From a bacterium (GTDB taxonomy: Bacteria > Gemmatimonadota > Glassbacteria > GWA2-58-10): a DNA stretch of 62,376 nucleotides. Numbering within the stretch: the stretch's first letter is position 1; every line of letters starts with the position of its first letter. The notes beneath the pieces were generated by a model that made no database searches, was not told where the DNA came from, and worked only from the letters and a program-made list of their open reading frames with translations. Position numbers and translations under genes: made by a program. Below are positions 19,303 to 30,500 of the stretch, in pieces. The stretch covers positions 1-62,376 of the forward strand of contig JAJFUG010000119.1 of the NCBI GenBank assembly GCA_021372515.1, read 5' to 3'.

Positions 19303-21399
19303 TCAGCCCGCGGACAGCAGCACCACGCTGCGTCCCCGCGCCGTGTAGACCGACTGGTCCTCGAGTAACGGCCGCTCCTGTCCGGGCCCGCAGATACAGC
19401 CCTCGCTCTCATCCGCGCTGTCCAGCACCCGTCGCCAGGGCTCCCCGTTGGCTGAGGGCGGCAGGGCGAAATAGCAGTCGCTGCGGCCGGCGTTGAACAG
19501 GAGCAGGAAATCGCAGTCCGCCTCAGCACGGCCGGTCTCCTCGGCCGCGCCGCTCAGGAAACAGGCCAGGGCCGGACGGTCCTCGCCCCAGCAGAGCGGA
19601 CGGCCATCCGGCTCGTACCATTCCACATCCGCCCGCCCGTCGCCGTTGTGGTCCCGCCCCTCGAAGAACGAGTTGCGCCGGAAAACGCCGTGCCCGCGGC
19701 GCAGCGCCACCAGACTGCAGGTGAAGCGCTGCAGGTGCCCGTTCTTGCCCAGCAGGCCCCAGTCGATCCAGCTTATCTCGTTGTCCTGGCACCAGGCGTT
19801 GTTGTTGCCGTGCTGGGTGCGGCCCAGCTCATCCCCGGCCAGCAGCATGGGCACGCCCTGGCTGAGCAGCAGGGTGGCCAGGCAGCTGCGGACCAGCCGC
19901 AGGCGCATGCGCTCGAGCTCCGGGTCGGCGCTCGGGCCCTCGGGCCCGAAATTGAGGCACAGGTTGTTGCCCTCGCCGTCGCGGTCGCCCTCGCCGTTCA
20001 TCCGGTTGTGCTTGCGGCTGTAGCTGACCAGGTCGTACAGCGTGAACCCGTCGTGCGCGGTGATGAAATTGATCGAATTGCGCGGCAGCTTGCCGCTGGC
20101 GCTGTAGAGGTCGCTGGAGCCGGTGATCCGGGTGGCCAGCCCGTTGCGGCTTAAGGCTTCGCCGCGCCAGAACCGGCGTACGTCGTCCCGGAACCGTCCG
20201 TTCCACTCCGACCAGCGCTCGCCGTGGAAACTTCCCACCTGGTAGGCCCCGGCGGCGTCCCACGCCTCGGCGATGATCTTCACGTGGCGCAGGATCGGGT
20301 CCTCGGCGATACTCTCCAGCAGCGGCGGGTTCTCGATCAGGCAGCCCTTGGTGTCGCGGCCCAGGATCGAGGCCAGGTCGAAACGGAACCCGTCCACGTG
20401 CATCTCCACCACCCAGTAGCGCAGGCAGTTGCGGATGAAGGAGCGCACCACCGGGTGGTTGCAGTTGACCGTGTTGCCGCAGCCCGAGAAATTGAAATAT
20501 CTCCCGTCCTCGCGCAGCAGGTAGTAGATACGGTTGTCCAGGCCGCGGAAACTGATCGTGGGCCCGGTCTCGTCCCCCTCGGCCGTGTGGTTGAACACCA
20601 CGTCCAGGATCACCTCCAGGCCGGCCTGGTGAAAGGCGCGCACCATGCGCTTGAACCCGGTCACCTGCTCGCCGAGCGCGGTGTCCCCGGCGCTGTAGCG
20701 GCCGTTGGGGGCGAAAAAGCCCACCGTGCTGTAGCCCCAGAAATTGCGCAGGCGCTGGCCGTTGAGTGGGTTGTCCAGCACCAGCTCGTTCTCGTTGAAC
20801 TCGTGCACGGGCAGAAGCTCCACCGCGGTTATGCCCAGGCTCTTGAAATAATCGATTTTCTCCACCAGACCCTCGAACGTGCCGGGGCTGGCCACGCCGC
20901 TGGAGCCGTGGCGGGTGAACCCGCGCACGTGGGTCTCGTAGATCACGCTGTCGCGCAGGGGGATACGGGGCTGACGGTCGTCATCCCAGTCGAAATCGTT
21001 GTTTACCACCACGCAGCGCACAGTGCCGATGTCGTTGTCGCTCTTCCAGCCGAACTCGCCGGTGAGGGCCTTGGCCCCGGGGTCGATGAGCAGGCGGTCG
21101 GGATCGAAACGGTGCCCGGCGGCCGGGTCGCGGGGCCCGTCCACCCGCCACAGATAGAGCTGGCCCTGGCGCACGCCCTGCACCTCGACATGCCAGATGT
21201 CACCCGTGCGGTTGAGCCGCGGGTCGAGCTTGATTTCCCGGGCCGGGGCCGGGTCGCCGGGGCGCTCGTACAGAAGAAGGCTCACCGCGGTGGCGTTACG
21301 GCTGAACACGCTGAACCGGCACGCGCCGTTCAGGAGGGTCGACCCGAACGGTAGGGGATGGCCCGGCCGGGTCTGGAAATCGCTCTTGCCTGCACTCAT
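19303..21399 (-). CDS. glgX: Glycogen debranching enzyme (isoamylase type, GlgX/TreX)
   Basis: 698 residues, normal length. An N-terminal CBM48-like domain (FSVFSRNATAVSLLLYE) precedes a GH13_11 barrel with DVVFNHT (about 266), VDGFRFDLAS (nucleophile D341), KIIAEAWDAAG (acid/base E378) and NFITAHDGFTL (D450). It hydrolyses alpha-1,6 branches in glycogen. It sits 49 bases downstream of lptG in the same direction, so it is probably co-transcribed with the lipopolysaccharide-export permeases, an unrelated pairing. Confidence 0.96.
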   Translation of the reverse strand: MSAGKSDFQTRPGHPLPFGSTLLNGACRFSVFSRNATAVSLLLYERPGDPAPAREIKLDPRLNRTGDIWHVEVQGVRQGQLYLWRVDGPRDPAAGHRFDPDRLLIDPGAKALTGEFGWKSDNDIGTVRCVVVNNDFDWDDDRQPRIPLRDSVIYETHVRGFTRHGSSGVASPGTFEGLVEKIDYFKSLGITAVELLPVHEFNENELVLDNPLNGQRLRNFWGYSTVGFFAPNGRYSAGDTALGEQVTGFKRMVRAFHQAGLEVILDVVFNHTAEGDETGPTISFRGLDNRIYYLLREDGRYFNFSGCGNTVNCNHPVVRSFIRNCLRYWVVEMHVDGFRFDLASILGRDTKGCLIENPPLLESIAEDPILRHVKIIAEAWDAAGAYQVGSFHGERWSEWNGRFRDDVRRFWRGEALSRNGLATRITGSSDLYSASGKLPRNSINFITAHDGFTLYDLVSYSRKHNRMNGEGDRDGEGNNLCLNFGPEGPSADPELERMRLRLVRSCLATLLLSQGVPMLLAGDELGRTQHGNNNAWCQDNEISWIDWGLLGKNGHLQRFTCSLVALRRGHGVFRRNSFFEGRDHNGDGRADVEWYEPDGRPLCWGEDRPALACFLSGAAEETGRAEADCDFLLLFNAGRSDCYFALPPSANGEPWRRVLDSADESEGCICGPGQERPLLEDQSVYTARGRSVVLLSAG

Positions 21400-21448
21400 A
21401 GCCCTGCTCTCCGTTTCCCGTTCCCGCGGCGCATACCGTCCGCGGCAT

Positions 21449-22552
21449 TCACTTGCGCACTTTCAGAAAGAAAAACAGTCCGGCCAGGCCGAACAGAAAG
21501 TTGCTGGTCCAAGCCGCGGCCACGGGCGGGATCATCCCGCTGTAGCCCAGGCTGCGGGTGACATAGAAACTGCCCATGAAAGCCATGTAGACCACGAGGC
21601 CCACGGCCATGCCGATCCCTGGCCCCATGCGCCGCCGCGACACGGCCAGGGGCGCACCGAACAGCACGATGATGAAATTGGCCGCCGGCATGGCGGTCTT
21701 GAGCCACAGCTCCACCTCGTCGCGGGTGACCTTGATCCCGTTGCGCCTCTTGCGCTCGATGGCCGAGGTGAGCTCGCGGAAATTCATCACCTGGGCCTCC
21801 TTGACCTCGATGGTGAAATCCGCCGGGCGCTCGCTCAGGCCGGGCAGGACCAGGCGCTTGAAGCTGACCGCCCATTCCTGGCTCCCGCCGGGGTCGAACT
21901 GGCGGCAGGAGCCGTCGTAGAACACCCAGCCGCTGTCCGGGTCGAACCGCGCCCGGGGGGTATCCAGCCGGAAGCTGATGCTCAGGTCCTCGGCCGGGCC
22001 GCTGAACTGGAGCAGGCGCACCGCCTCCAGCTCGGCTTTCTGGGGACGGAACACCCCCGCGCTCCAGCGCCGGCCCTCCTCCCCCAGGTAGTCCAGGTTC
22101 TGGCGCACCTCGCCGGTGGGCTGCGGACGGCCCTTTATGCGGTAATCCATGATGTCTTTCTTGTTCTCGTTGGTCAGCGGGACCAGGGTCTCATCCACCA
22201 GGAACGAGCCGACCGAGAGCAGCAGCATCAGCAGATAGATCGGCAGCAGGATACGCCCCAGGCTGATCCCGCTGGAGAGCATGGCGGTCAGCTCGTTGTG
22301 GCGGCTCATCTGGCCGAGGGTGAACAGCGTGGCGATCAGCGAGGCCGCCGGCAGCACATACATGGCGTAGAACGGGACCATGTTCAGGTAGAACACCACG
22401 ATCAGAGCGCTCGGCGCCTGGGCGTCGATGAAATCGTTCAGCCGGTCGGCGGCGTCCCCCACCAGGCAGACCACCAGCAGCCCGGCCAGGGCGGCGATGA
22501 AAACCTTAAGGAACTCGCGGACCGTGTAGCCATAAAGCACCCGTGAGATCAT
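21449..22552 (-). CDS. lptG: LptG/LptF-type LPS export permease (second of pair)
   Basis: 367 residues from the ATG at 22552, which overlaps the stop of the upstream gene (ATGA). It has the YjgP/YjgQ plan: membrane segments at about 15-35, 55-75 and 98-118 (ISLGRILLPIYLLMLLLSVG), a periplasmic beta-jellyroll region (about 125-260), and three C-terminal helices. Together with the upstream paralogue it should form the LptFG heterodimer that lifts LPS from the inner membrane. Placed second, it is called LptG by order; which paralogue is F or G is inference. LptB is not in the window. Confidence 0.9.
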   Translation of the reverse strand: MISRVLYGYTVREFLKVFIAALAGLLVVCLVGDAADRLNDFIDAQAPSALIVVFYLNMVPFYAMYVLPAASLIATLFTLGQMSRHNELTAMLSSGISLGRILLPIYLLMLLLSVGSFLVDETLVPLTNENKKDIMDYRIKGRPQPTGEVRQNLDYLGEEGRRWSAGVFRPQKAELEAVRLLQFSGPAEDLSISFRLDTPRARFDPDSGWVFYDGSCRQFDPGGSQEWAVSFKRLVLPGLSERPADFTIEVKEAQVMNFRELTSAIERKRRNGIKVTRDEVELWLKTAMPAANFIIVLFGAPLAVSRRRMGPGIGMAVGLVVYMAFMGSFYVTRSLGYSGMIPPVAAAWTSNFLFGLAGLFFFLKVRK

Positions 22553-24048
22553 GCCTGCCCCCCCGGTTCCGCTGGACGGGCGACGCGCCGCGTCCGCCAC
22601 AGGCTCAGCCCGCCCGCGGCCAGCCCCAGCGAGCGAGTCCCCCGCACCTGCACCACGAGCAGCGCCAGCCCCAGCACCAGGAAAATGGCGTTGGGCGCCC
22701 ACATGGCCCAGAACGGCGACATCAGCAACCGTTCGGCCAGGGTCTCGCCGCTGATCAGGCAGACCCAGTAAACCAGGAAAATGCCGAAGCTGATGGCGAG
22801 CGACACGCCCGCCCCGCCGCGGCGGGTGAGGATGCCCAGCGGCACGCCCAGCAGCACGAACACCAGCGAGGCGAAGGGGAGGGCGAATTTCTTCCACCAT
22901 TCCACCTCCAGCGAGGCGATCCGCCGCCGGGTGAACGAGGCCTCGCGCAAGAGCGAGCTCAGACGCAGGGCCGGGTCATCCCGCACGATCTGGCGGCCCG
23001 GGGCCGGGAACCGCACCAGCGCCGTGGGGTAGGTTTTCCGCGCGCGCAGGCCCGCCGCCAGGTCGGGACCGCATAGGCTGCGCAGGGCCATGGCCGTGGA
23101 GTCACCCGCCGGGAGGCTGTCGACCAGGGCCGCCGCGGCGTGGACAAGGCTGTCCACCTCGGAGTAGCGTGCTTTCACCTGCTCCTCGATCATGGACAGG
23201 TTCAGCTCACGGTCGCTGCGGTAGGTCTTGCCGCGCCCGCGCTCCAGCGCTCCACCCACATCCGCCAGGCGGATGCGGTGCCGCTCGAAGAACACGCGCT
23301 GAAGCTGTCCGCTGCGGTTGGGGTCCAGCTCCTGTATCTCGCCGTCGTACAGGGTGAGAAGGGCGTCCTTGCGGTTGGGCAGGAAACTCAGGCTGCCGCT
23401 GTCGGCCACGATGGTCCGGCTGCTCTGGCCGGTCTCGGTGATCACGATGCCGAAAAGGTCGGCCGGGGCCTCGCCGCCGTTCAGGCCGATCTCAACTGTC
23501 TGGGGGTCGGCCCCACCCGGGTCCACCGGGTGAAGGCTCTTGCCCCGGCCGGAGCGGATGCGGTTCACCATCAGGTTCATACCCGGGAAATCGTCCATCA
23601 CCACGCCCTCCTCGAGCTGAAGGGTGGGCTTGAGGTAGGCGATGTCGATCAGAAGGTTCTTGTAGCGGTGGTTGGTTTCGGGCAGCACCCGGTCGTTGAA
23701 CCAGACCGCTCCCAGGGCCAGCAGCACCGAGGCGCCCAGCGGCGCCCACATCAGACGGTGGGCCGGCACGCCCAGGGCCTTGAACGCGGTGATCTCGTTG
23801 TCCGCCGAGAGCCGCCCGAAAGCCATTATCACCCCCAGCAGCGCCGACATCGGCAGCACCAGCGCCACGATGAACGGCAGGCTGAGCCCGAGCAGCTCGG
23901 CGATCACCCGCCAGGGCAGGTCCTTGCCCGCAAATTTGGGGAACAAAAGGACCATCTGCCGCATAAATAGTATGAATGTCAGGAGAGTTAGAGAAAAAAC
24001 GAACGGTCCGGCCAGTTCGAGCAGAATATATCTTCGTATGACTTTCAT
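22549..24048 (-). CDS. lptF: LptF/LptG-type LPS export permease (first of pair)
   Basis: 499 residues, longer than usual for the family (about 360-430) because of an enlarged periplasmic region (about 155-390). N-terminal VIRRYILLELAGPFVFSLTL and SADNEITAFKALGVPAHRLM are LptF signatures; the latter is the cytoplasmic coupling region contacted by LptB. It is divergent from sprA, with 544 bases between, and is the first gene of lptF-lptG-glgX. The extra periplasmic part could be a lineage-specific insertion in the jellyroll. Confidence 0.92.
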   Translation of the reverse strand: MKVIRRYILLELAGPFVFSLTLLTFILFMRQMVLLFPKFAGKDLPWRVIAELLGLSLPFIVALVLPMSALLGVIMAFGRLSADNEITAFKALGVPAHRLMWAPLGASVLLALGAVWFNDRVLPETNHRYKNLLIDIAYLKPTLQLEEGVVMDDFPGMNLMVNRIRSGRGKSLHPVDPGGADPQTVEIGLNGGEAPADLFGIVITETGQSSRTIVADSGSLSFLPNRKDALLTLYDGEIQELDPNRSGQLQRVFFERHRIRLADVGGALERGRGKTYRSDRELNLSMIEEQVKARYSEVDSLVHAAAALVDSLPAGDSTAMALRSLCGPDLAAGLRARKTYPTALVRFPAPGRQIVRDDPALRLSSLLREASFTRRRIASLEVEWWKKFALPFASLVFVLLGVPLGILTRRGGAGVSLAISFGIFLVYWVCLISGETLAERLLMSPFWAMWAPNAIFLVLGLALLVVQVRGTRSLGLAAGGLSLWRTRRVARPAEPGGQA

Positions 24049-24592
24049 TCACGGACGCCGTGTGGACAGTTTCCGCCGGCCGAGGAGGGCTTTCTCCGGC
24101 GAGAACTTTTCATTAAATTTGAAATTATCGAATTGGCTTTCAAGAAGATAAAAGAATACTCCCGGCGACGGCAATAAACAAGTATTTTCTGGCTCTGCGC
24201 CTGAGATGGCCTGCGGCCCGGGGTTTAATCCCCATGGGCCGCGCGCCCGGCGGCGGCGAGGTCCGCCCCGGGTGCACCCGCGCCGCCAGCAGTTCGCCCC
24301 CCCTGACACAAAATGTACACTTTCGGTCCTGCCGGCACGCGGTGTGGTTTCCCGGTCTGCGGGGGAGACGGGCTGCGTGCCGTGCGGAGGGTTTTCCGCA
24401 TTAGCACGGAACAAACGGCAGCCAGTTCTATTGTTATCCAGAGCTCTTTTGTATATAATAGGTGGTTTCCCGTCGGTGAAGCCGGGCGATGGACCAGAGT
24501 GGCTGCCGGGCGACGGGAAAAGAGCGTGCTATGGAGAGCGGCGATCTTACCGGGGCCGGGCCCCGGCCTTACCGAACTGAACGTGGAAAACC
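24049..24592. other. Divergent promoter region between lptF and sprA
   Basis: A 544-base gap. The lptF side (24060-24180) is AT-rich but shows no clear -10/-35 pair. The middle (24190-24300) is very GC-rich. The sprA side holds the promoter at 24431-24459 and, at 24550-24566, a GC hairpin (CCGGGGC/GCCCCGG) about 27 bases before the sprA start. No gene is supportable here. Confidence 0.55.
24431..24459 (+). promoter_or_regulatory. Sigma-70-type promoter for sprA
   Basis: TTGTTA (24431-24436), a 17-base spacer, TATAAT (24454-24459). Leaves a leader of about 125 bases before the sprA start. Confidence 0.65.
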
Positions 24593-27500
24593 ATGACTCT
24601 TCTGCACTCTGCCAGACAAAGATATCGGCGGCTGCCGGGGATTCTGACCGGCGTGCTGATCCTGCTCGCCTGTGTCGCCCCGACACTGGTCGCGCAGGAC
24701 GATTCGACCTATGTGACCACCAAGCTGCCGGTCGAGCTGCCCAAGCCTGTCACCAACCGTCTGGGCTACAAGACCTACCAACCCATCCTGTCCACCAAAG
24801 AGCCGGCCCGCCGGGATATCGATTACGACCTGGAAACCGGGGCCGTGAACGAGGACATCGTCATTCCCTCCGATAAGGGCATGATGGTGCTCGAGGTGCG
24901 CCACAGCTCGGTCTTCGATTTCCTGCAGGAACGGGCCAAGGTCAAGGAAGACACCCTGTTCGAGGCGATCTCCAACCAGTACCTCACCGGCGAAGTGGCC
25001 AGCGCGGCCAGTCAGCAGAAACGCGGCATGATGCCGGAGATCAACCTGCCCGACCTGATGCCCAAGGCCCTGGCCTCGATCATCGGCGAGGGCACCGGCT
25101 CGCTGTCTATCCACGGCCGCAGCGTGACCGAAATGAGCGGCACCAGCACGTTCCAGAAGCCGGAGGACACCGGCCTGTTCCGCCGCCAGAGCAAGTTCCC
25201 GCGCCTGAAACTGGACCAGCGCCAGCAGATCAACATCGAGGGCGTGATCGGGACCAAGATCCACGTGTTCGTGGACTACAACTCGCAGAACGAGTTTGCC
25301 AACCGCAACCGGATCGAGGTGGAGTACCAGGGCGAGGAGGACGAGATCCTGCAGAGCCTGCAACTGGGCGATGTCAACCTGAGCCTGCCGCCCAGCATGC
25401 TGGTGGCGGCCAACATCCCGCGCGGCAATTTCGGGATCATGGGCCAGACCCGCCTGGGAGCCTTGACCACCACGTTCATCGCCTCGAAGGAAGAGGGCGA
25501 GTCCAGCAAGAAGAACATCAAGATACCGGTCTCCGGGGACGCCGAGGCCAGCGACTCGACATTTTTCCGGGATGTCAATTTCAGCCGCAACCGTCATTTC
25601 CTGCTGATCGACCCGGGCCTGATCGCCACGAGCCACATCAAGTTCCTCGACCGCGGCGGCGCCCCGCTGGCCGATGAGACGAAGCGGCCGACCAAGGTGC
25701 GGGTGTTCAAGGACGACAACAAGTTCGAAAACAACAACCAGGGCGAGAACCAGGCCCGTCCCGGCGTGATGTACCTCGACCCGACCAACATCGACCCCGA
25801 TTCCCCCTACAACGAGTTCGGCTTCTTCAACGAAATGGTGATCAACACCGATTTCGTGCTCGAACAGTGCGGCATCGCGATCAGCTTCATCGGCTGGGTG
25901 GCCGACGATGAGAAGATCGGGACGATCTACACCGAGCAGGGCGGCCGCCAGGTGGGCACGAGCGACGGGGACACGCTGCGCCTGAAGCTCATCAAGACCG
26001 CCCTGATGAGCCCGGAGCACCCCTCCTGGAACCTGATGCTGCGCAACGTCTACTCGTTCGGCAGCGGCTCCCAGATCAGCCAGCAGACCTTTGCGATCGA
26101 CATCTTCACCAACCAGACCCCGCCGCGCTACGATGAGGGCGGCCGCACCTTCCTCGACATCTTCGGCCTGGACAACGACGCCGACACGAAGGTGGACCGC
26201 ATCTACATCGATTTCCAGCACGGCCTGATCTTCTTCCCCTCGCTGGAGCCGTTCAACAAGCCCTACGACGAGGACGGCAAGGAGTTCAACCTGCTGACCC
26301 GCAACCAGCAGATGTACGTGGAGGACGACCCCAGCCGCCTGAACACCCTCGAGCACCAGAAATACAACATCGTGGTGCGCTACAACCGCGCCGAGGGCTC
26401 CTCGGCCCGCACTTTCGAGCTGGGCGCGATGCAGATCATCAAGGACTCAGAGCGTATCTACATGAACGACAAGATCCTGCGCCGGGACACGGACTACACG
26501 ATCGACTACGAGTTCGGCCAGCTCACGCTTAAACCCGGACTGGAAATTCCACCCAACAGCGAGATCAAGGTGGATTACGAGCAGGTGGCTCTTTTCCAGA
26601 CCGGCAACACCAGCCTGTTCGGTTTCCACAACGAGTACGAGCTTGACCCGCAGCGCAAGAACTACCTGACCAGCACGCTGTTCATCCAGAACGTGGAGAG
26701 CGTGGACCGCTCGTTCGTGCGCCTGGGCGATGAGCCCAAGACCAATATTCTGGGCGAGTTCGGCGGCAAGTTCGAGTTCGACAGCGAGCGGCTGACCGAA
26801 TGGATCAACCGTCTGCCCATGCTGGAGAGCCGCACACCCTCCAAGCTGGACATTACCGGCGGCCTGGCGTTCAGCAACCCCAACCCCAACACCCGCGGCG
26901 GCGTGCTCATCGAGGATTTCGAGACCTCGAAGATCGAGAACCCGAGCCTGATGATGGCGTTCCAGAGCTGGCGCCTGGGCAGCGTGCCCAAGTCCGCGGA
27001 CGGCAATTTCGACCTGTTCGAGAGGGCCCGCGCCGGAGATGTCTGGTGGTTCGACCCCTACTACCTGACCCAGAACCGCTACGGGTTCAACGAAGAGGAT
27101 GTCTACGGCCGGATAGAGGGCCGCACCGAGCTGAACCGCGACGTGCCGGTGCAGGTGATGTCGTTCATTTTCACCCCGCGCGGTAACAACGAGCTGGAGC
27201 GCCGCCAGAGCTGGCGCAGCGTGACCCAGCCGGTGAGCGACACCGGCGTGCTGGGCATGAACGACCGCGAGTTCCTGCAGGTCTATATCGCCACCGGCCG
27301 CGACCAGGGCAAGCTGATCATCGATTTCGGACGGGTGGATGAGGACCAGGTGCGGTTCAACAAGGAAGGCGAGTTGGTGGGGGTGGGCAACCTGGACACC
27401 GAGGACCGCAATTTCGACGGCCGGCTGGACTACAACGAAGACACCGGTCTGGACGGGGTCGAGGGGGCGGACGGCGCGAATGTGCTGGGCGATGACGGCA

Positions 27501-30500
27501 ACGACGACTACTACCGCCCGCTGGACGGCGGGGTGGACGCGCGCCGCCTGAACCTGACCGAGGGCAACAACAAGGGGCAGATCGGCAACAATTTCGACAC
27601 CGAGGACCTGAACCACAACGGCGCCCTGGACCAGCAGGAACGCCTCTTCCGCGTCACCATCGACCTGGAGCGCATGGAGATCATACCGCCGCCCGGCGTG
27701 TTCATCCCCGAGGTGGACCGCAAGGTGCTGGTCGACCAGGTGGATTTCGACCCGAACGGGGTGCGCAAGGACCTGGTCAACATCCTGGGCGCCGACAACT
27801 GGTATCTGCTCGAAATCCCGCTACCCAAGGAAGGCAGCCGGTACGAGCAGTACTACGAACACATAAACAACCCCTCGCTGTCCAACATCCTGCAGGTGCG
27901 CCTGTCGTTCTACGATTTCGCCAAGATCGACACGGTCGATTTCGCGGCGATCAATTTCGTGGGCAACCGGTTCAAGCCCAACGAGGAGGGCGTGGTCCGC
28001 CGTCTGGAGGAGACCCTGGTCGACACCCTGGCCTCGGACACGCTCTACACCCCGGCCAGCGAGGAGGAGGCCGCGCGCGAGGCCGCCCTGAGCGCCGTGG
28101 CCAACCACGGCGCGGTGACGATCAGCTCGATCAACACGATCCTGAACAACGAGTACTATCCGCCGCCCACGATCAGCGCCACGATCAACAAGTACAACCG
28201 GAGCGGCAACACCGAGAGTTTCACCGCGCAGGAGGCGGCCCTGGCGATCAAGTTTGAGGCCCTCCAGCGCGGCTACGAGGGTTGGGCGCTCAAGGCCGAG
28301 AACAACCAGCAGAGCTACCTGGATTACGCCGCCATGAGCTTTTTCATCAACGGGCGGCAGGGCTACTACGAGCCGAAACCCATTTTCCTGCTGCGTATCG
28401 GCACGGACCGCGACAATTTCTACGAGTATTCCTGTCCGGTGGATACGGGCTGGAAAGAGGTGGATGTCCCGTTCAGCGGCTTCCTCACCCTGAAAGACAG
28501 CCTGCAGGGAGCGCTCAACCTGAACCAGATCCAGAATTTCACGCAGGATGTCAAGCGCGGCAATTACCGGATCAAGGGCAATCCCTCGTTGACCAAGATT
28601 TCGATCATGACCGTGGGCGTGGCCAATGAGAACAGCGGCGTGCCGGTCTCGGGCGAGGTCTGGATCGATGACGTGCGCCTGACCGACGTGATCAAGGAGT
28701 TCGGTCTGAACACCCGTCTGCAGGTGGAGGCGCAGCTATCGGACCTCGGCCGGCTGAGTTTCGGCATCAGCAACCGGGACAATAAGTTCAGGAACCTGAA
28801 CGAATCGATCCCCACCGCCAGCTCGTTCAAGTACAATGTCGGCGGCACGATCAACCTCGACCGTTTCACGCCCGAGGACTGGGGCTTGCGGCTGCCGGTC
28901 AACCTCAACACCCAGTACCAGCTCGACCTGCCCCGTTTCCATCCAGGAAGCGAGGATGTGACGATCTTATCCCAGCAAAACAAGGATTTCTACAAGACGG
29001 AAACGAAGACCAACACGTTCAATTTCAGCTATACCAAGAGCCGCGGGACCTCGCTGGCCTCGAAGCTGCTTTTCGACCGTCTGACCAGCCAGGTCAGCTA
29101 CAGCAGCAACACCCGCACGGCGCCGCGTAACCTGAACTCGTCGCTGTCGATCAACAGCCGTATCGCCTACCGCGCCACCCTGCCGCGCGAGGCCGAGGTG
29201 GCCGTGTTCCCGCCCTCGGCTTTCGGTTGGGCCAAGTACGTGCCGCTGCCGTATTTCCTCAAGAACAACACGCTGACCAATGACCTGGCCGGCGCCCGTT
29301 TCCGTTACATGCCGAACGATTTCGAGCTTTCCACCACCACGGATTACCGCAAAACCCAGTCTTACGACAACACCTCGAAACTGTTCCGCCTGGACTCGGT
29401 CTACACCTCGACCAACATCGCCCGGGTCCAGTACCGACCGTTCCAGAGCATCCAGAGCACGTTCAACCTCCAGACCCAGCGGAACATGCAGGAGACCGCC
29501 CGGGGGAGCAAGCTGCTCGGGATGAACATCGGCAACGAGATCGCCCGCCGTCAGCAGGCCACGCTGGACCTCAGCCCGCGCTCGCTGCCGTGGCTGCAGC
29601 CGACTTACCGTTTCAGCGCGAACTACAACAACGACCACAACCCGCAGTACGCCCAGAGCTTCGGGAACAACGGCGATTTCCGCAAGTTCGACGCGGACAA
29701 CCAGCAGACCGCCGGTCTGCGTTTCATGCTGCCGCAGTTCCGTCAGTCCCTGGCCGGGGTCCGTCTCACCGACCCGGACAAGGCCTCGGGCAAGAAAGAC
29801 GAGAAGGCGGAGGCCAGCTCCTCAGCGGCCTACAAGCGGCAGCCGCGGCGCACGCCGGGTGCAGCGGCTGCCGGCGCCAAGGGTGGAGCGGAAGGCGGTG
29901 GGGGGTTCTTTGACCGCTACCTGTTCCATCCGATAAACTACATGCTCGACAGCTTCGATCCGCTGTCGTTCCAGGCCACCAAGAGGGAGCAGGATCGCTG
30001 GGAAAAAATGGAGCGCAACCCGGGTTTCCTCTACCAGCTCGGGCTCGAGGGCCTGGACGAGGCGACCCGTCTGCGGCCCAGCCTGGGCGACACCGCGGAT
30101 TTCAGCTCCTACACCTGGAGCTTCACCCGCGCCTACCAGAGCGGCATCCGTCTGCCCGGCAACGCCAAGATCGGCTCGAACTATGTCGAGCAGGGCAGCA
30201 ACAACCATACGATCAACGGCTATCGCGCCACCCGCGAGAAAGGGCCGGAGCTGACTTTCGATTACTCGAATGTCTACCTGCCGCCGTTCGTGCGGAGTTT
30301 CCTGTTCAGTGTCGATGTGTCCTCGGGCTACGAGCTGAAAAAGAGCATCACCGAGAACAGCATCAAGATATCCGATGACAACCCGGCCGGTCTGGAAGTG
30401 ATGAGCCGCGAGGAGCGCTGGAACCCCAAGGCCCGCGTGGCGGCCAACTGGGGCAAGAGCGGCACGGTGCGCACCCTGTACACCAAGAGCAGCTCGGTAA

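Noticed and set aside
24569-26356. Minus-strand frame opposite the start of sprA
   Set aside because: Antisense to sprA; repeated V, L, A, H and Q runs, no start signals.
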